Positions 30,129 through 39,230 of a stretch of 64,000 nt of DNA are shown piece after piece. The notes beneath the pieces are model-generated. The model worked only from the letters and a program-made list of their open reading frames with translations. It was not told the DNA's origin and ran no database searches. Location: assembly GCA_006503475.1 (NCBI GenBank), contig RSEH01000188.1, forward strand, positions 1 to 64,000, read 5' to 3'. This stretch comes from Stentor roeselii. Its lineage: Eukaryota > Ciliophora > Heterotrichea > Heterotrichida > Stentoridae. A program made the position numbers and the translations under genes. Position 1 is the first letter of the stretch. Each line of letters starts with the position of its first letter.

Positions 30129-31316
30129 TTAGTCAAACTTTTCTTGTTCGATTTTGAAATCAGAAAAATGTTTCATTGAGTATTTAAACTTTTCAGTCAA
30201 AGCATCTCTGAAAAAACCATTCAAACAATCAGGTCTCTTCTGAAAGAAAGCTCTTGATTCTGTTTTCATTGACTTGGCCAGGGTTTTAATCGAAGTGATG
30301 AATTTTTCTATTATCGGCATTCCTTGATGGTCTTCGCTATTAACCTCGAACTCTTTCGCTAATGATAAAAGTTTTATTTTGAATTGCTGGAATGTATTCA
30401 TAAGAAAAAAAATATGTTCCCTCAGAATTTTAGCTTCCTTATTTGTCTTCTCAAGATCTTTGATACTCTGAAACAATTCATCTCTTTGTTTTCTAATCAT
30501 CTTGATTTCCACTTCTTTTTCAAACAAGGTATCAGCTTGCAAAAGTACTTTTTCATTAAGTCTCTCAATGTTACCAGGCCCTATCTCTATTTTAACCCTT
30601 TTCAACTCTTTACTTTCCGCTTTTCTTTCATCATCTTTAACAACCTTCATCAATCTAAAGTTTTCATCAGTCAAAACCTCAATTTTTTTTTTTAATTCGT
30701 TGGTAAAAGTTTCTTTTTCATTTGTTTTTGATTTAAGCTGTGATTCAAGCTCCTCGATTTTTGATAGAGCTTTTTCAAGAGAATTTTTCAGGTTTTCATT
30801 TTCATTTTCCAGTTCATTTAAAAGATTGGTTTTCGAGTCTCTTTCTTCTGATTCTTGAGTATTTTCAATTGAAATAGGCTTGGCTTGTTCATGTAGAATC
30901 TTACCGGATTCTTTCACTTGGTCAGTTTTATTCATCATAGATTCGAAAATTTTGTTAGGATAAAGCCGGTCTTTTGATTTGAGATCTTCAGGCTGGTCTT
31001 GTGTTTTCTTCTCTGATATTTTTCTGTGTAAAGCGAGTTGTCTGTGAGAAAAAATGATGAAATCAGAGGCACTCTTCAAGTTTTTCAAATTGTGAGGCTT
31101 GGTAGAGATAAAATTATTGCTAACTTCTTTCTTTCTAAGTTTCGGAGACCCTATTTCAGTCTCTCTGAATAAACCTGGTTTTTTTTCAGTTTGAGGAGAT
31201 AAGCTTAGAGCCAAAGCATCTCTTGGAGTTAAATTAATTGAAAAACCTTTGCTTTCTACATTTTTTTCAACGCGAGATTGTGTTTTATCGAATGACTTTT
31301 TGCAGTGATTACTCAT
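30129..31316 (-). CDS. coiled-coil protein, 395 aa
   Basis: A basic, Ser/Thr-rich N-terminal third (1-150) with PRDALALSLSPQ is followed by an almost continuous coiled coil from about 155 to 345, rich in Glu, Lys and Leu. A short helical C-terminus follows. There is no motor, GTPase or membrane segment. The ATG lies after an AATTAAAATAAAA run. I do not recognise a family; such proteins are common in ciliary and cortical structures, which is only a guess here. Confidence 0.75.
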   Translation of the reverse strand: MSNHCKKSFDKTQSRVEKNVESKGFSINLTPRDALALSLSPQTEKKPGLFRETEIGSPKLRKKEVSNNFISTKPHNLKNLKSASDFIIFSHRQLALHRKISEKKTQDQPEDLKSKDRLYPNKIFESMMNKTDQVKESGKILHEQAKPISIENTQESEERDSKTNLLNELENENENLKNSLEKALSKIEELESQLKSKTNEKETFTNELKKKIEVLTDENFRLMKVVKDDERKAESKELKRVKIEIGPGNIERLNEKVLLQADTLFEKEVEIKMIRKQRDELFQSIKDLEKTNKEAKILREHIFFLMNTFQQFKIKLLSLAKEFEVNSEDHQGMPIIEKFITSIKTLAKSMKTESRAFFQKRPDCLNGFFRDALTEKFKYSMKHFSDFKIEQEKFD

Positions 31317-31365
31317 TTTTTATTTTAATTATCAGACTTAATAAGCATTATTTCCTACAGTTTAC

Positions 31366-32130
31366 TTAACCGCTATACTGAAACTCGTTAAAACTGGGAA
31401 AGTTCTGGCTATACTCACTCATCATCTTAAAAGAAGAAGTCATATCTCCATAAAATCCAAAAGACCCCATCGGCAGCATTGCCGAGCCACTATTCTGCAA
31501 AAAGTCTTGAAAACTTCCAGGAAAAGTAGCACTTTCTTTCACAGCGAGCGGGGTACAAATAGAATGCGAGTCATTTTTCGTTACATCTTCATATTCCTCC
31601 TCGTTTTTCTTTCTCAAGATCCTGGAAGATCTTCTTCTATTTAAATTTTACATTTCGACCTCAGTTTCTACCTTTTCTTTTTCAGGCAGTTCAATAAGAA
31701 GCCTGACGAGTTCTTTATTTTTTATGATCTCCTTAACAGGAAGATTGATTTTTTCTTGATGAATCCTGTTGAACCTTCTGAGTTTTCTTCTGATTGTTGC
31801 GTAGAAATGGTTTTTTATTGTGTTGTCCGACCTGCCGATGAGAAATTTTGAGATTCTTGACCAGTTATTTCCAATTTTTTGTTGGAAGTTAAAGATTATC
31901 ATGTCCTCGTCTGCTGTCCATTCACGTTTACGACAGTTTGGGTCTAGGTTGTTGTTCCAACGTTCTCTGCATTGTTTTCCTGTACGGTTTTTAATTCCGT
32001 ATCTTGTTTTCAGAAGTTTTTCTACCTTGCACCATTGCAGGTTGTCAGTGAGTTCGTTTATGATGCTAGTTAGAGCCTCGTCCTCCTGAATGGGAATTAC
32101 GAATTGAGTCCAGGGGTTTTTGTCGCACAT
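31366..32130 (-). CDS. R2R3 Myb-type DNA-binding protein, 249 aa, one intron
   Basis: Two Myb repeats are visible. The first spans about residues 5-60 (WTQFVIPIQEDEAL, then KNRTGKQCRERWNNNLDP) and the second about 62-115 (REWTADEDMIIFNFQQKIGN, then WSRISKFLIGRSDNTIKNHF). This is the classic R2R3 pattern of a sequence-specific nuclear transcription factor. The first ATG in frame (MCDKNPWTQ) is chosen as start; the frame upstream is open for 33 codons but begins without ATG after a TAA. A 15-nt intron (31637-31651) adds a Ser/Met/Phe-rich tail of about 90 residues that may act in activation. Target genes are unknown. Confidence 0.85.
31637..31651 (-). other. 15-nt intron of the Myb gene
   Basis: GTAAAATTTAAATAG on the minus strand. 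It begins inside the ATG codon of VEM and carries an in-frame TAA. Removal continues VEIRRSSRILRKKNEEEY. Confidence 0.75.
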
Positions 32131-32414
32131 ATTCAAGATTTTACATTGGTTCCATATTGAGGCTATGGTTAGTTTAATTGGGATTGAGGATTTTCTATTG
32201 AGTTTTCTTTTTGGTAGATGGATTTGCAATTAGACTTTAAGTGGCTGATGGCTGACTCCTTGATAAGGGCTGAAGCCTAGATATTTTAATTCTCTACCTT
32301 ATTGATTCTACCCCCTTTGTAACTCAATAAAAATTCCATAGTAATTCTGTCAACCTAATCTTCCAAAACACCACTTCTCTAAAATCATCATTCTAATCAT
32401 TCAATATTATCTAC

Positions 32415-33026
32415 TTATCCTCTTTCCTTAAGCCTCTTAGCGACACTTCTTAACTGCGAATAGACCTTTCCAGGAGTCTTTCCTAAAATCAAGTTACAAA
32501 CAGCATTCCTCGCCTGTTTGATATTAGCATAACTTCCCATAACATGAATCTTAGTATCAGCAAGTACAATTCTTGTCCTCGTTGAATTTTCAATAGCATT
32601 TTTCGTCCTTCCCTTTTCCCCAGCAATTCTTCCAATACACCTCGAAAGATTTTCTCCTTGCAAAATTTTCACATCCTTGATTTCAAAAGTCTCCAAATAA
32701 ATATCCTCAAGTCTCAACAGTGCAAGTGCATCAGCGACTTCAAAGCCGCACATGAAAGCCTTGACAAATTCAGCAGCTTTCTGAATTGCGCTCTTATCAG
32801 CAGTTTCTTTACAAGTCTAAATGATTCTTACTCTGATTTCGACTCTTTTGAGCCGGGTGTTCATCCGGATCTGAAGTTTCATGTGCTCGACAATGGGGCC
32901 GACGATTTCTTCCCAGTGGTCTCGAAGAGGAGTCATTCTGTGAGGTGGGACTGCGATTTTTCTGAACTCGAAGGGAACTGAAGACTCGTTTTCGCTGAGT
33001 TTTGGAAAGATTGGGTCGACTTCCAT
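32415..33026 (-). CDS. PNO1: PNO1 (RRP20), KH-domain 40S assembly factor, 198 aa, one intron
   Basis: The product matches Partner of NOB1 along its length: [62 protein letters not shown], then the KH signature [20 protein letters not shown] and [18 protein letters not shown]1 binds pre-18S rRNA near the future 3' end and partners the nuclease NOB1 in nucleus and cytoplasm. The N-terminus is short, as in lower eukaryotes. A 15-nt intron at 32817-32831 is needed to pass a TAG. The start ATG is preceded by CCTATAA and lies 12 bp from the start of the divergent rhodanese gene. Confidence 0.95.
32817..32831 (-). other. 15-nt intron of PNO1
   Basis: GTAAGAATCATTTAG on the minus strand. Removal joins VEIR to [21 protein letters not shown], as in other PNO1 proteins. 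Confidence 0.9.
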
Positions 33027-33038
33027 TTATAGGATTTG
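33027..33038. promoter_or_regulatory. 12-bp divergent spacer
   Basis: TTATAGGATTTG is all that separates the PNO1 and rhodanese start codons. On the minus side it gives CCTATAA before ATG. Confidence 0.5.
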
Positions 33039-33974
33039 ATGGGATTGAAGAGGTTTGTTAAAACTGATAAGCTTCAGGTCATGATTCGTGAATTGAAAGA
33101 ATTTCATTTGGTAGATGCTAGGGATGGATATGTGGATAAGGTTATTAGAGGAGCGAAAAGAATTGATTTTAAAGGACTTGCGGAAGGGACTGGAAGAGTA
33201 CCTTATTTGACTGGGCAGGATAGGTTTAACTGGGCTATGAAGAAGGTTGGGATTCAGAATGATGATACTCCGGTGGTGGTTTATGATGATGAAAAGAGTA
33301 GGACTGCTGCTAAGGCTTGGTTCACTTTTAAGGTTTTTGGGAAGAATAATGTCGCTGTGCTGGATGGTGGACTTGAGAAGTGGCTAAAAGAAAATCGGGA
33401 TATATGCGACTATCAAGAACAAAGCAACCCATGGGAAGACAGTTCATCCGAATCAGAAAAACCTGAATCTTCCCCTCCAAAGTTCATAAAGAACTCAAAA
33501 CTCTTCAAACCCTGCGAATACATCTCAGCAATTATTGACCTTCTCAACAAATCGCCACCTCAAACACTTACTCGGCTTATAGATGCCCGCAACCCTCTTC
33601 GTTTCACAGGGCTTTCTAAAGAAGCAAGTGGAGAGTCTTCAGGAAGCATTCCAGGCAGCAAAAACCTTCCTTTTCGAGTGTTGTACAACTCAGACCGGAC
33701 GATAAAGTCGCGCTCTGAGCTGCTGGAAACTTTAAAATCCCACAACCTTGAAATCGACCCATCAAACAACTTAGTTCACTTCTCAGGTTTCAACCTTTCA
33801 GCATGTTACAACATATTAGCTCTAGAAGAAGCAGGTTTCGAGAACCAGTTCATCTTCGACGGTGGTTGGCACGAGTGGATATCCAGACCGAAGCCTGCCG
33901 AGATGCCAATATCCGTGAAGCAAATCTTAGAAGAAAGTTACGAAAAATACCTAAAAACAAAAACTAATAAATAA
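33039..33974 (+). CDS. tandem-rhodanese protein, thiosulfate/mercaptopyruvate sulfurtransferase-like, 311 aa
   Basis: Two rhodanese domains are visible. The first (about 5-125) has VDARDGYVDK, VVVYDDEKSRTAAKAWFTFKVFG and VLDGGLEKW. The second (about 160-295) has RLIDARNP, IPGSKNLPF and FIFDGGWHEW. This is the layout of TST/MPST enzymes, which move sulfane sulfur to cyanide or thiols. In active enzymes the second domain carries a catalytic Cys in CGxGVTAC. Here the loop reads SGFNLSAC, with Ser at the catalytic position, so ordinary transferase activity is doubtful. The only usable ATG is 12 bp from the PNO1 start. The TAA stop shares its last A with the ATG of the Era gene (TAATG). Confidence 0.88.
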   Translation: MGLKRFVKTDKLQVMIRELKEFHLVDARDGYVDKVIRGAKRIDFKGLAEGTGRVPYLTGQDRFNWAMKKVGIQNDDTPVVVYDDEKSRTAAKAWFTFKVFGKNNVAVLDGGLEKWLKENRDICDYQEQSNPWEDSSSESEKPESSPPKFIKNSKLFKPCEYISAIIDLLNKSPPQTLTRLIDARNPLRFTGLSKEASGESSGSIPGSKNLPFRVLYNSDRTIKSRSELLETLKSHNLEIDPSNNLVHFSGFNLSACYNILALEEAGFENQFIFDGGWHEWISRPKPAEMPISVKQILEESYEKYLKTKTNK

Positions 33975-35278
33975 TGATCCGCAGGCTTTTCTCAATAGTC
34001 TCATCAATAAAGCTCTACGGAGAAAAGCCTTTAAACCCTGAAAAAACCTCTCGAAACCTTCAAAACTCTCAGAAAATCGACTATTCCCTTCCCAGGCCTC
34101 ACGCAATCCGGATGAACGAGTCGAATTCCGAGGTTTTAAGCTACAAACTCCCGAACCGTCCTTTATGGCCTCTTCACGAGGTGCCAGTGGAGGCCCTTGT
34201 TCAGTTTTTCCCTTACTTCGAGTCTCCACCGGACAGCAAACTTTTAAGAGTCGCTGTTTTAGGAGCTCCAAACGCAGGGAAGTCCTCTTTAATCAACGCG
34301 ATTCTAGGAAGTCGCTTTCTTTCAGTATCTCGCAAAATAAACACGACTCACAGTTTACAAACAGGAATGAAGACCTCAGAAAAGACCCAGTTGGTCTTCA
34401 ACGACACGCCTGGGATCATTTCAACTCACTCAAGTCTTACCAACCAGATCTCTTCAAAGGGCTGGGAAAGTTTATCAGAGTCAGATATTGCTTTATTCGT
34501 AGTCGACGCTGCGAAAATCCTGAGAGATGACGTAAAATCCGCCTGTTCACGACTTCAGAAGCTTTTGGCAAAAAGAGGAAAAAGCTCTTTGCCTGAAGCG
34601 AGAATCGCGGGCGAATCGCCCGCTCAATACGAGGAAAGACTGAAAAAGGCCCCAGTGCAGATCCCGGCTTACCTGGTGATGAACAAAGTAGACCTGGTAG
34701 AAGATCGACGGCGAGTGAAGCGAATTGTGAACGAGTTGAAAGAATACGCGTGTTTCACTGGAGAGTTCTATGTATCAGCTGAAAGTAAGTACAATGTGAA
34801 GGCTCTTGAACAGGCACTTGAAGGACTGGCTTATCCTGCTGAATGGGAATATCACCCGCTTCAGAGGACTTCCTTGCCTGATGCGGAAACGGCATCTGAA
34901 GTGGTCAGGGAACAGGTGATGAACTACGTGCATGATGAACTTCCTTATCGATGGATTTATAGAACTGTTGGGTGGACTCCTTTTCTTGATGGCAGTCTTT
35001 TTATAGAGGTTGATGTGCAGGTTAAGACTGATGTTCATAAAGGGATACTTATTGGTAGGGGCGGCATGGTCATTAAGAAAATTTGTCATGCTGCTGAAAA
35101 TTGGCTTAGTCACTTCTTTCAGAGAAAAGTTAGACTTCAAATCACTCCCAAGATCATGGGTGAGAAGGAAAGGAAAGCAACGTATAAAGGATTCTTTGTT
35201 CAGATGACACCACCTCATACACAGGAGAGAAATGAATTGAGTAAGGAACAGATGAAGGAACTTAAAATGGTGGAGTAG
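33974..35278 (+). CDS. ERAL1: Era-like GTPase, probably mitochondrial (ERAL1), 434 aa
   Basis: A basic, amphipathic leader (MIRRLFSIVSSIKLYG) suggests mitochondrial import. The GTPase motifs are GAPNAGKSS (G1), NTTHSLQTG with the G2 Thr, NDTPG (G3) and NKVD (G4). A type II KH domain follows with ILIGRGGMVIKKI near residues 355-370. Bacterial Era and mitochondrial ERAL1 bind the 3' end of small-subunit rRNA during ribosome assembly. The protein is longer than bacterial Era because of the leader and an insert before G4. The ATG overlaps the preceding stop by one base (TAATG), which is unusual in a eukaryote. Confidence 0.92.
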   Translation: MIRRLFSIVSSIKLYGEKPLNPEKTSRNLQNSQKIDYSLPRPHAIRMNESNSEVLSYKLPNRPLWPLHEVPVEALVQFFPYFESPPDSKLLRVAVLGAPNAGKSSLINAILGSRFLSVSRKINTTHSLQTGMKTSEKTQLVFNDTPGIISTHSSLTNQISSKGWESLSESDIALFVVDAAKILRDDVKSACSRLQKLLAKRGKSSLPEARIAGESPAQYEERLKKAPVQIPAYLVMNKVDLVEDRRRVKRIVNELKEYACFTGEFYVSAESKYNVKALEQALEGLAYPAEWEYHPLQRTSLPDAETASEVVREQVMNYVHDELPYRWIYRTVGWTPFLDGSLFIEVDVQVKTDVHKGILIGRGGMVIKKICHAAENWLSHFFQRKVRLQITPKIMGEKERKATYKGFFVQMTPPHTQERNELSKEQMKELKMVE

Positions 35279-35345
35279 ATTGTTTTAATAATTTTGATGA
35301 AGTTATTGGAATTGATTTCTGTTGGAAATTTCTTACCGCTAGTTA

Positions 35346-36908
35346 TTATTTTGCTTTAAATCTTGTCAAAAAACTACTCTTTGGCTTTACTCGTAGACCA
35401 CTTGGAGATGTGGGTTCTGGACTCAGTTGAATGTTGTTGAAGTCGTTTAGTTCTTTACGGAGAACTGGCTGGCTTCGTTTTACTTCTTCTGTTTGACGGG
35501 TTCGGGGAGGACGGTCAGTCAAAGGAGGAGAAGTTTCAATAACAGCTCGACTAGGATTAGTACTTCTCGAAGCAAAAGCCAGAGGTCCAGGAGAATTCAA
35601 ATATCCAGGAGAGTTCATAGTTCCTTTCCTAGAATCATTCCTAGAGTGACTTCCAGTGCGATTTCCCGTAGGAGTCGCTCTTCCACTGATAGGAGTAGCC
35701 CTTCCCGAGTCAATCCCTAATTTCCTATAAAGAGACCCAACTAAAACACTGCTACAATTCTGATCAAACCTAGGAATCTGACTTTCATCTTCAGGAGGAG
35801 TCCAAATAATCCTATTATTTTCATCATAAATCACATTTTTCCTAAACACATCATTTTCAATCATAGGAACTCTTCCACTCCTAAAGCTAACAAAAGCGAT
35901 TTTTCCCTGAACCCCAGTAATGATTCCATCTCCAAGTCCCAAATCATTAACCCTCCAATCCCGATGAAGTTTCGAGTCCGAGTACTCCTGGACCCACTGA
36001 CTTCTAAGCACATCTTGCACGGAGGGTCTTGCTTCTGGCCTTACCTGCAAAATGCTTCTAATGAGTCCTGCAGCTGATTTCGAAACATGACTTCCAATAT
36101 TCAAGTTTCCTGAAGAAATAAGCCGATACTGTTCTTTCGGGTTTTTTCCCCTAAAAGGAGGAGACCCGTGAAGCATCTCATATAAAAGAATCCCCAACGC
36201 CCAGACGTCCATCTTTGTCGTATGCGGCTCAGAGTTGATCATTTCAGGACTAAGATAGTCTAAAGTTCCACAAAACGTTAACTTTCCACTATTTCCTTGA
36301 GTACTCCAGCCAAAGTCACAGATTTTTACAATGTCTTCCTTCGAGATCAGAATATTTTCAGGTTTTATGTCGCGGTGAATTATTTCTTTCTCGTGTAAAT
36401 AGTTTAGACCTGTGCAGGTCTGAATGAGGATCTCACAAGCTTCGGTTTCAGCGAGTTTTATCTTTCGTCGGATCAGGTCGAAAAGGCTGCCTTTTTCTAC
36501 GAATTCTAAAATAATGTAAATTCTTGTCGTGTCTTCGAAGTGGTCGACTAGTCTGACGATGTTCGGGTGAATCAGGGTCTTGTGGATCATGATTTCACGG
36601 AAGAGGACCTTTAAAGGGATCACTTCGTTTGCTAGAGACTTTCTGATGACTTTCATTGCGTAGAGCTTGTTGTTGGACATGTTCTGCATCAGCTGCACCT
36701 CGCCGTAAGTTCCAACGTCGAGGATTTTTCTTGAAGTTTTTACTTGGATGAAGTCTTTTAATACGAATGTACGAGGACTGCAGTAGGCTTCGTGGGGTTC
36801 TTTGTCTTTTCGCTTGCATTGCTCTGAACAGTATTTTGGGATGTAGCAGTTGTCGCAGGTATATTGATCTTCTGAACGTTTCCTGCAGGATCCGAAGTTA
36901 CAGTCCAT
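35346..36908 (-). CDS. MYND-finger plus Aurora-like protein kinase, 520 aa
   Basis: The N-terminus has a MYND zinc finger with C3, C8, C18, C21, C27, C31, H39 and C43. A complete Ser/Thr kinase domain follows (about 50-310): VGTYGEV glycine loop with Asp where the first Gly is usual, the Lys in YAMKV, HRDIKPEN, then DFGWST and FCGTLDYLSPEM, both Aurora hallmarks. The region 310-400 has a strand-rich segment (GDGIITGVQGKIAFVSF). The tail is Ser/Arg/Pro-rich and disordered with two GRATP repeats. MYND fingers usually bind proline-rich peptides, so the finger may recruit partners. Aurora kinases act in mitosis and ciliary disassembly. The fusion is not a domain order I know. Confidence 0.9.
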   Translation of the reverse strand: MDCNFGSCRKRSEDQYTCDNCYIPKYCSEQCKRKDKEPHEAYCSPRTFVLKDFIQVKTSRKILDVGTYGEVQLMQNMSNNKLYAMKVIRKSLANEVIPLKVLFREIMIHKTLIHPNIVRLVDHFEDTTRIYIILEFVEKGSLFDLIRRKIKLAETEACEILIQTCTGLNYLHEKEIIHRDIKPENILISKEDIVKICDFGWSTQGNSGKLTFCGTLDYLSPEMINSEPHTTKMDVWALGILLYEMLHGSPPFRGKNPKEQYRLISSGNLNIGSHVSKSAAGLIRSILQVRPEARPSVQDVLRSQWVQEYSDSKLHRDWRVNDLGLGDGIITGVQGKIAFVSFRSGRVPMIENDVFRKNVIYDENNRIIWTPPEDESQIPRFDQNCSSVLVGSLYRKLGIDSGRATPISGRATPTGNRTGSHSRNDSRKGTMNSPGYLNSPGPLAFASRSTNPSRAVIETSPPLTDRPPRTRQTEEVKRSQPVLRKELNDFNNIQLSPEPTSPSGLRVKPKSSFLTRFKAK

Positions 36909-37605
36909 TTATTTTGATTTTAAATCTGGTGAATAGAAAAATAGGAATTGGGAAGATGATGATTTGGATTTTGATTAGTTGGAATTTTAGGGGTTTTAAG
37001 GGGTTTTAGCGGGTTTTAGGCAGGATTGAGAAATTTTTTAATGTGAAATTTGATTTGGTTATTGGAGGGGATATTAAGAAGTTTGTAGAATTCTGATAAG
37101 AGTTGGAGTTGATTTTATCTTTTTCAGAATAATCATATTAGCTGGTTGGTATAAATATTTATTATTGTTTAAATCTCTATTAAAAGTAAAAAATTTTTTC
37201 GAGTTTAAGAAGAGATCTTAGAATCCTATTAATTTCAATTGAAATCAAGAAAGGTTATTTCAATAAAACCATTATGATATATTATTAAAAAAATCTGCAA
37301 TCAATTTTATTTAACTGAAATTATTAATAAATAGAATAAAGATCCTAATCAATTAATCAATGAAGTTAATGAGTATCCAAATGATAATCCCTTGAATTTA
37401 AACTTAAAACTCTAAATCCCTCAACAAATTTAACAATAAAATAAAAATTCTAAAACAAAATAAAATTTCCAATAATCAAATCCAAATCTAAAAACATCTA
37501 ATAACCCTAAATAATCCACCTAAATCTCTATATTTCAACATACCGGTAAAATTAATCCCTCCAAACGTTTCAAATCTCGAATCCTAATTCAAATAATAAA
37601 CTGAA
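36909..37605. promoter_or_regulatory. divergent intergenic region
   Basis: About 700 bp of AT-rich DNA between the kinase (minus) and the tubulin-ligase-like gene (plus). No coding signal; presumed promoters of both. Confidence 0.45.
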
Positions 37606-39228
37606 ATGATAGATCAACGAAAAATCCAGTCAAACCGGTCAATAAAAGAATCAATCCGAAACGACCAAGTCTGCCAAACACGTCGATCAGTTCTTTCTCG
37701 TCCCGTAACAACCTTCACCTCAGTTCCAATAAAACTGGTAAAGTACCATTTATCGAAGCCAATAACATCAAGGACCAAGTTCATCGAAAGCATCCAAAAG
37801 TGCACAATTCTCTGTTTTCGCTGCAAGAAGCTAAAACCCAACACTTTTTTAAAAGAATCTCAAGTTTCCCAAAATAAAATCTGTGACTGTTCTCAACAAA
37901 TCCACATCATAAAAATCCAAAAACCGCAAGAAAGAAAAACTTCGAAGCCGAAAAGCGAGAACTTTGATTACCTTCCTCTTTACGCGGAAGGGAAAAGCAT
38001 TCAGTCGACTCCAAGTAAAATAAGAAGGCTTTATTCAGAGTGCGAGGCTCAGAAGTACGTGAATGAAGGCCGCATCTCTCTTTCGAAGATTGAAATGAGA
38101 ACTGAAACAGTCAGCAAGCCGAAATTTCTGATTTTTAAAGGAAATAACTCAGAAGTCGTCAGAGATGCGCTGAGAAGAAGGGAAGGATGGGCGGAAGGTT
38201 ATTATTCAATCACCTGTACTGTTAATTTCATCTGGCATCCTCTGTCCTCAGGTATCAAGTTCGACAGGCTGAAGTCCTTTTTACCCACTCAAGTCGCGAA
38301 TCACTTCGAGTTTCACTCAGAACTTTCCAATAAAATCAGCTTATTTCGTAATCTTTCCAAGTACTGCAAAAAAAATGACTTGAAAGTTTTAAACTTCGTT
38401 CCTGAAACTTATGTTTTTGAGGTAAAAGCTGCTAGTTATAAACAAGCTCTTGAGAAATTTACTAAAGTTTGTTCAGAAAAGCCAAGTAATTCCATCTGGA
38501 TTATAAAACCTTCTAGTTTTAACCGTGGTAGAGGAATTGAGATGTTTGATTCTTTAGAAAAATTTCAAGACCTTTGCTTGAAATACGAGGAAAGCCCGAA
38601 TTTTTTAGTGCAAAAGTACATTGAAAAGCCTTTACTTTTCAATTCTCGAAAATTTGATATAAGGATGTGGGTGTTAATCACTCATGAAAATCATGTTCTG
38701 GTCTTTCCTGAAGGATACATCAGGACCTCTTCTGAGTCCTTCAGTGCTTCCCAGCTAGATAACAAGTTCATTCATCTGACAAACAACGCGATTCAAAAAG
38801 AAGGACAATTTTACGGAAAGTTCGAATCAGGCAACCAAGTATCTTTCACTGATTTCAGCCTTTATTTGAAAAAAAGTGAAAAAAAGGACTTTTGTGAAAT
38901 TCTTTCTGAAATTCACAACCTTATTGAAATTTCTGTTAAATCTGTTAAAGATAAACTGAATCCTAGAGGAAGAAACTTTTGCTTTGAGATATTCGGATAT
39001 GACTTCATCATTGATGCACATTGCAAACCTTGGCTTATTGAAGTCAATACAAACCCTTGTCTAGAGCTTTCTTCTCCACTGTTGGCGCAGCTTATTCCTC
39101 GTATGATTGAAGATGCGTTAAGTCTAACAATAGACCAGGTCTTTCCACTGTCAAAAACGCCTTTGGAGGCAGGGCAGGTTCTTAACTTGCCAGAAGGCAA
39201 CCTTTGGCAAAGTCTAACAAAAATTTAA
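37606..39228 (+). CDS. tubulin-tyrosine-ligase-like (TTLL) enzyme, 540 aa
   Basis: The N-terminal 190 residues are basic, with four scattered Cys (CFRCKK, CDC). The TTL domain spans about 195-510: SIWIIKPSSFNRGRGIEMF, FLVQKYIEKPLLFNSRKFDIRMWVLI, KFIHLTNNAIQKE and FEIFGYDFIIDAHCKPWLIEVNTNP. These supply the ATP-grasp Lys, Asp, Glu and Asn ligands. TTLL enzymes add glutamate or glycine chains to tubulin tails in cilia and cortical microtubules. I cannot tell glycylase from glutamylase by eye; the RKFDIRMWVL and NPCLE signatures are shared. It converges with MSH5 with only 2 bp between stops. Confidence 0.9.
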   Translation: MIDQRKIQSNRSIKESIRNDQVCQTRRSVLSRPVTTFTSVPIKLVKYHLSKPITSRTKFIESIQKCTILCFRCKKLKPNTFLKESQVSQNKICDCSQQIHIIKIQKPQERKTSKPKSENFDYLPLYAEGKSIQSTPSKIRRLYSECEAQKYVNEGRISLSKIEMRTETVSKPKFLIFKGNNSEVVRDALRRREGWAEGYYSITCTVNFIWHPLSSGIKFDRLKSFLPTQVANHFEFHSELSNKISLFRNLSKYCKKNDLKVLNFVPETYVFEVKAASYKQALEKFTKVCSEKPSNSIWIIKPSSFNRGRGIEMFDSLEKFQDLCLKYEESPNFLVQKYIEKPLLFNSRKFDIRMWVLITHENHVLVFPEGYIRTSSESFSASQLDNKFIHLTNNAIQKEGQFYGKFESGNQVSFTDFSLYLKKSEKKDFCEILSEIHNLIEISVKSVKDKLNPRGRNFCFEIFGYDFIIDAHCKPWLIEVNTNPCLELSSPLLAQLIPRMIEDALSLTIDQVFPLSKTPLEAGQVLNLPEGNLWQSLTKI

Positions 39229-39230
39229 AG

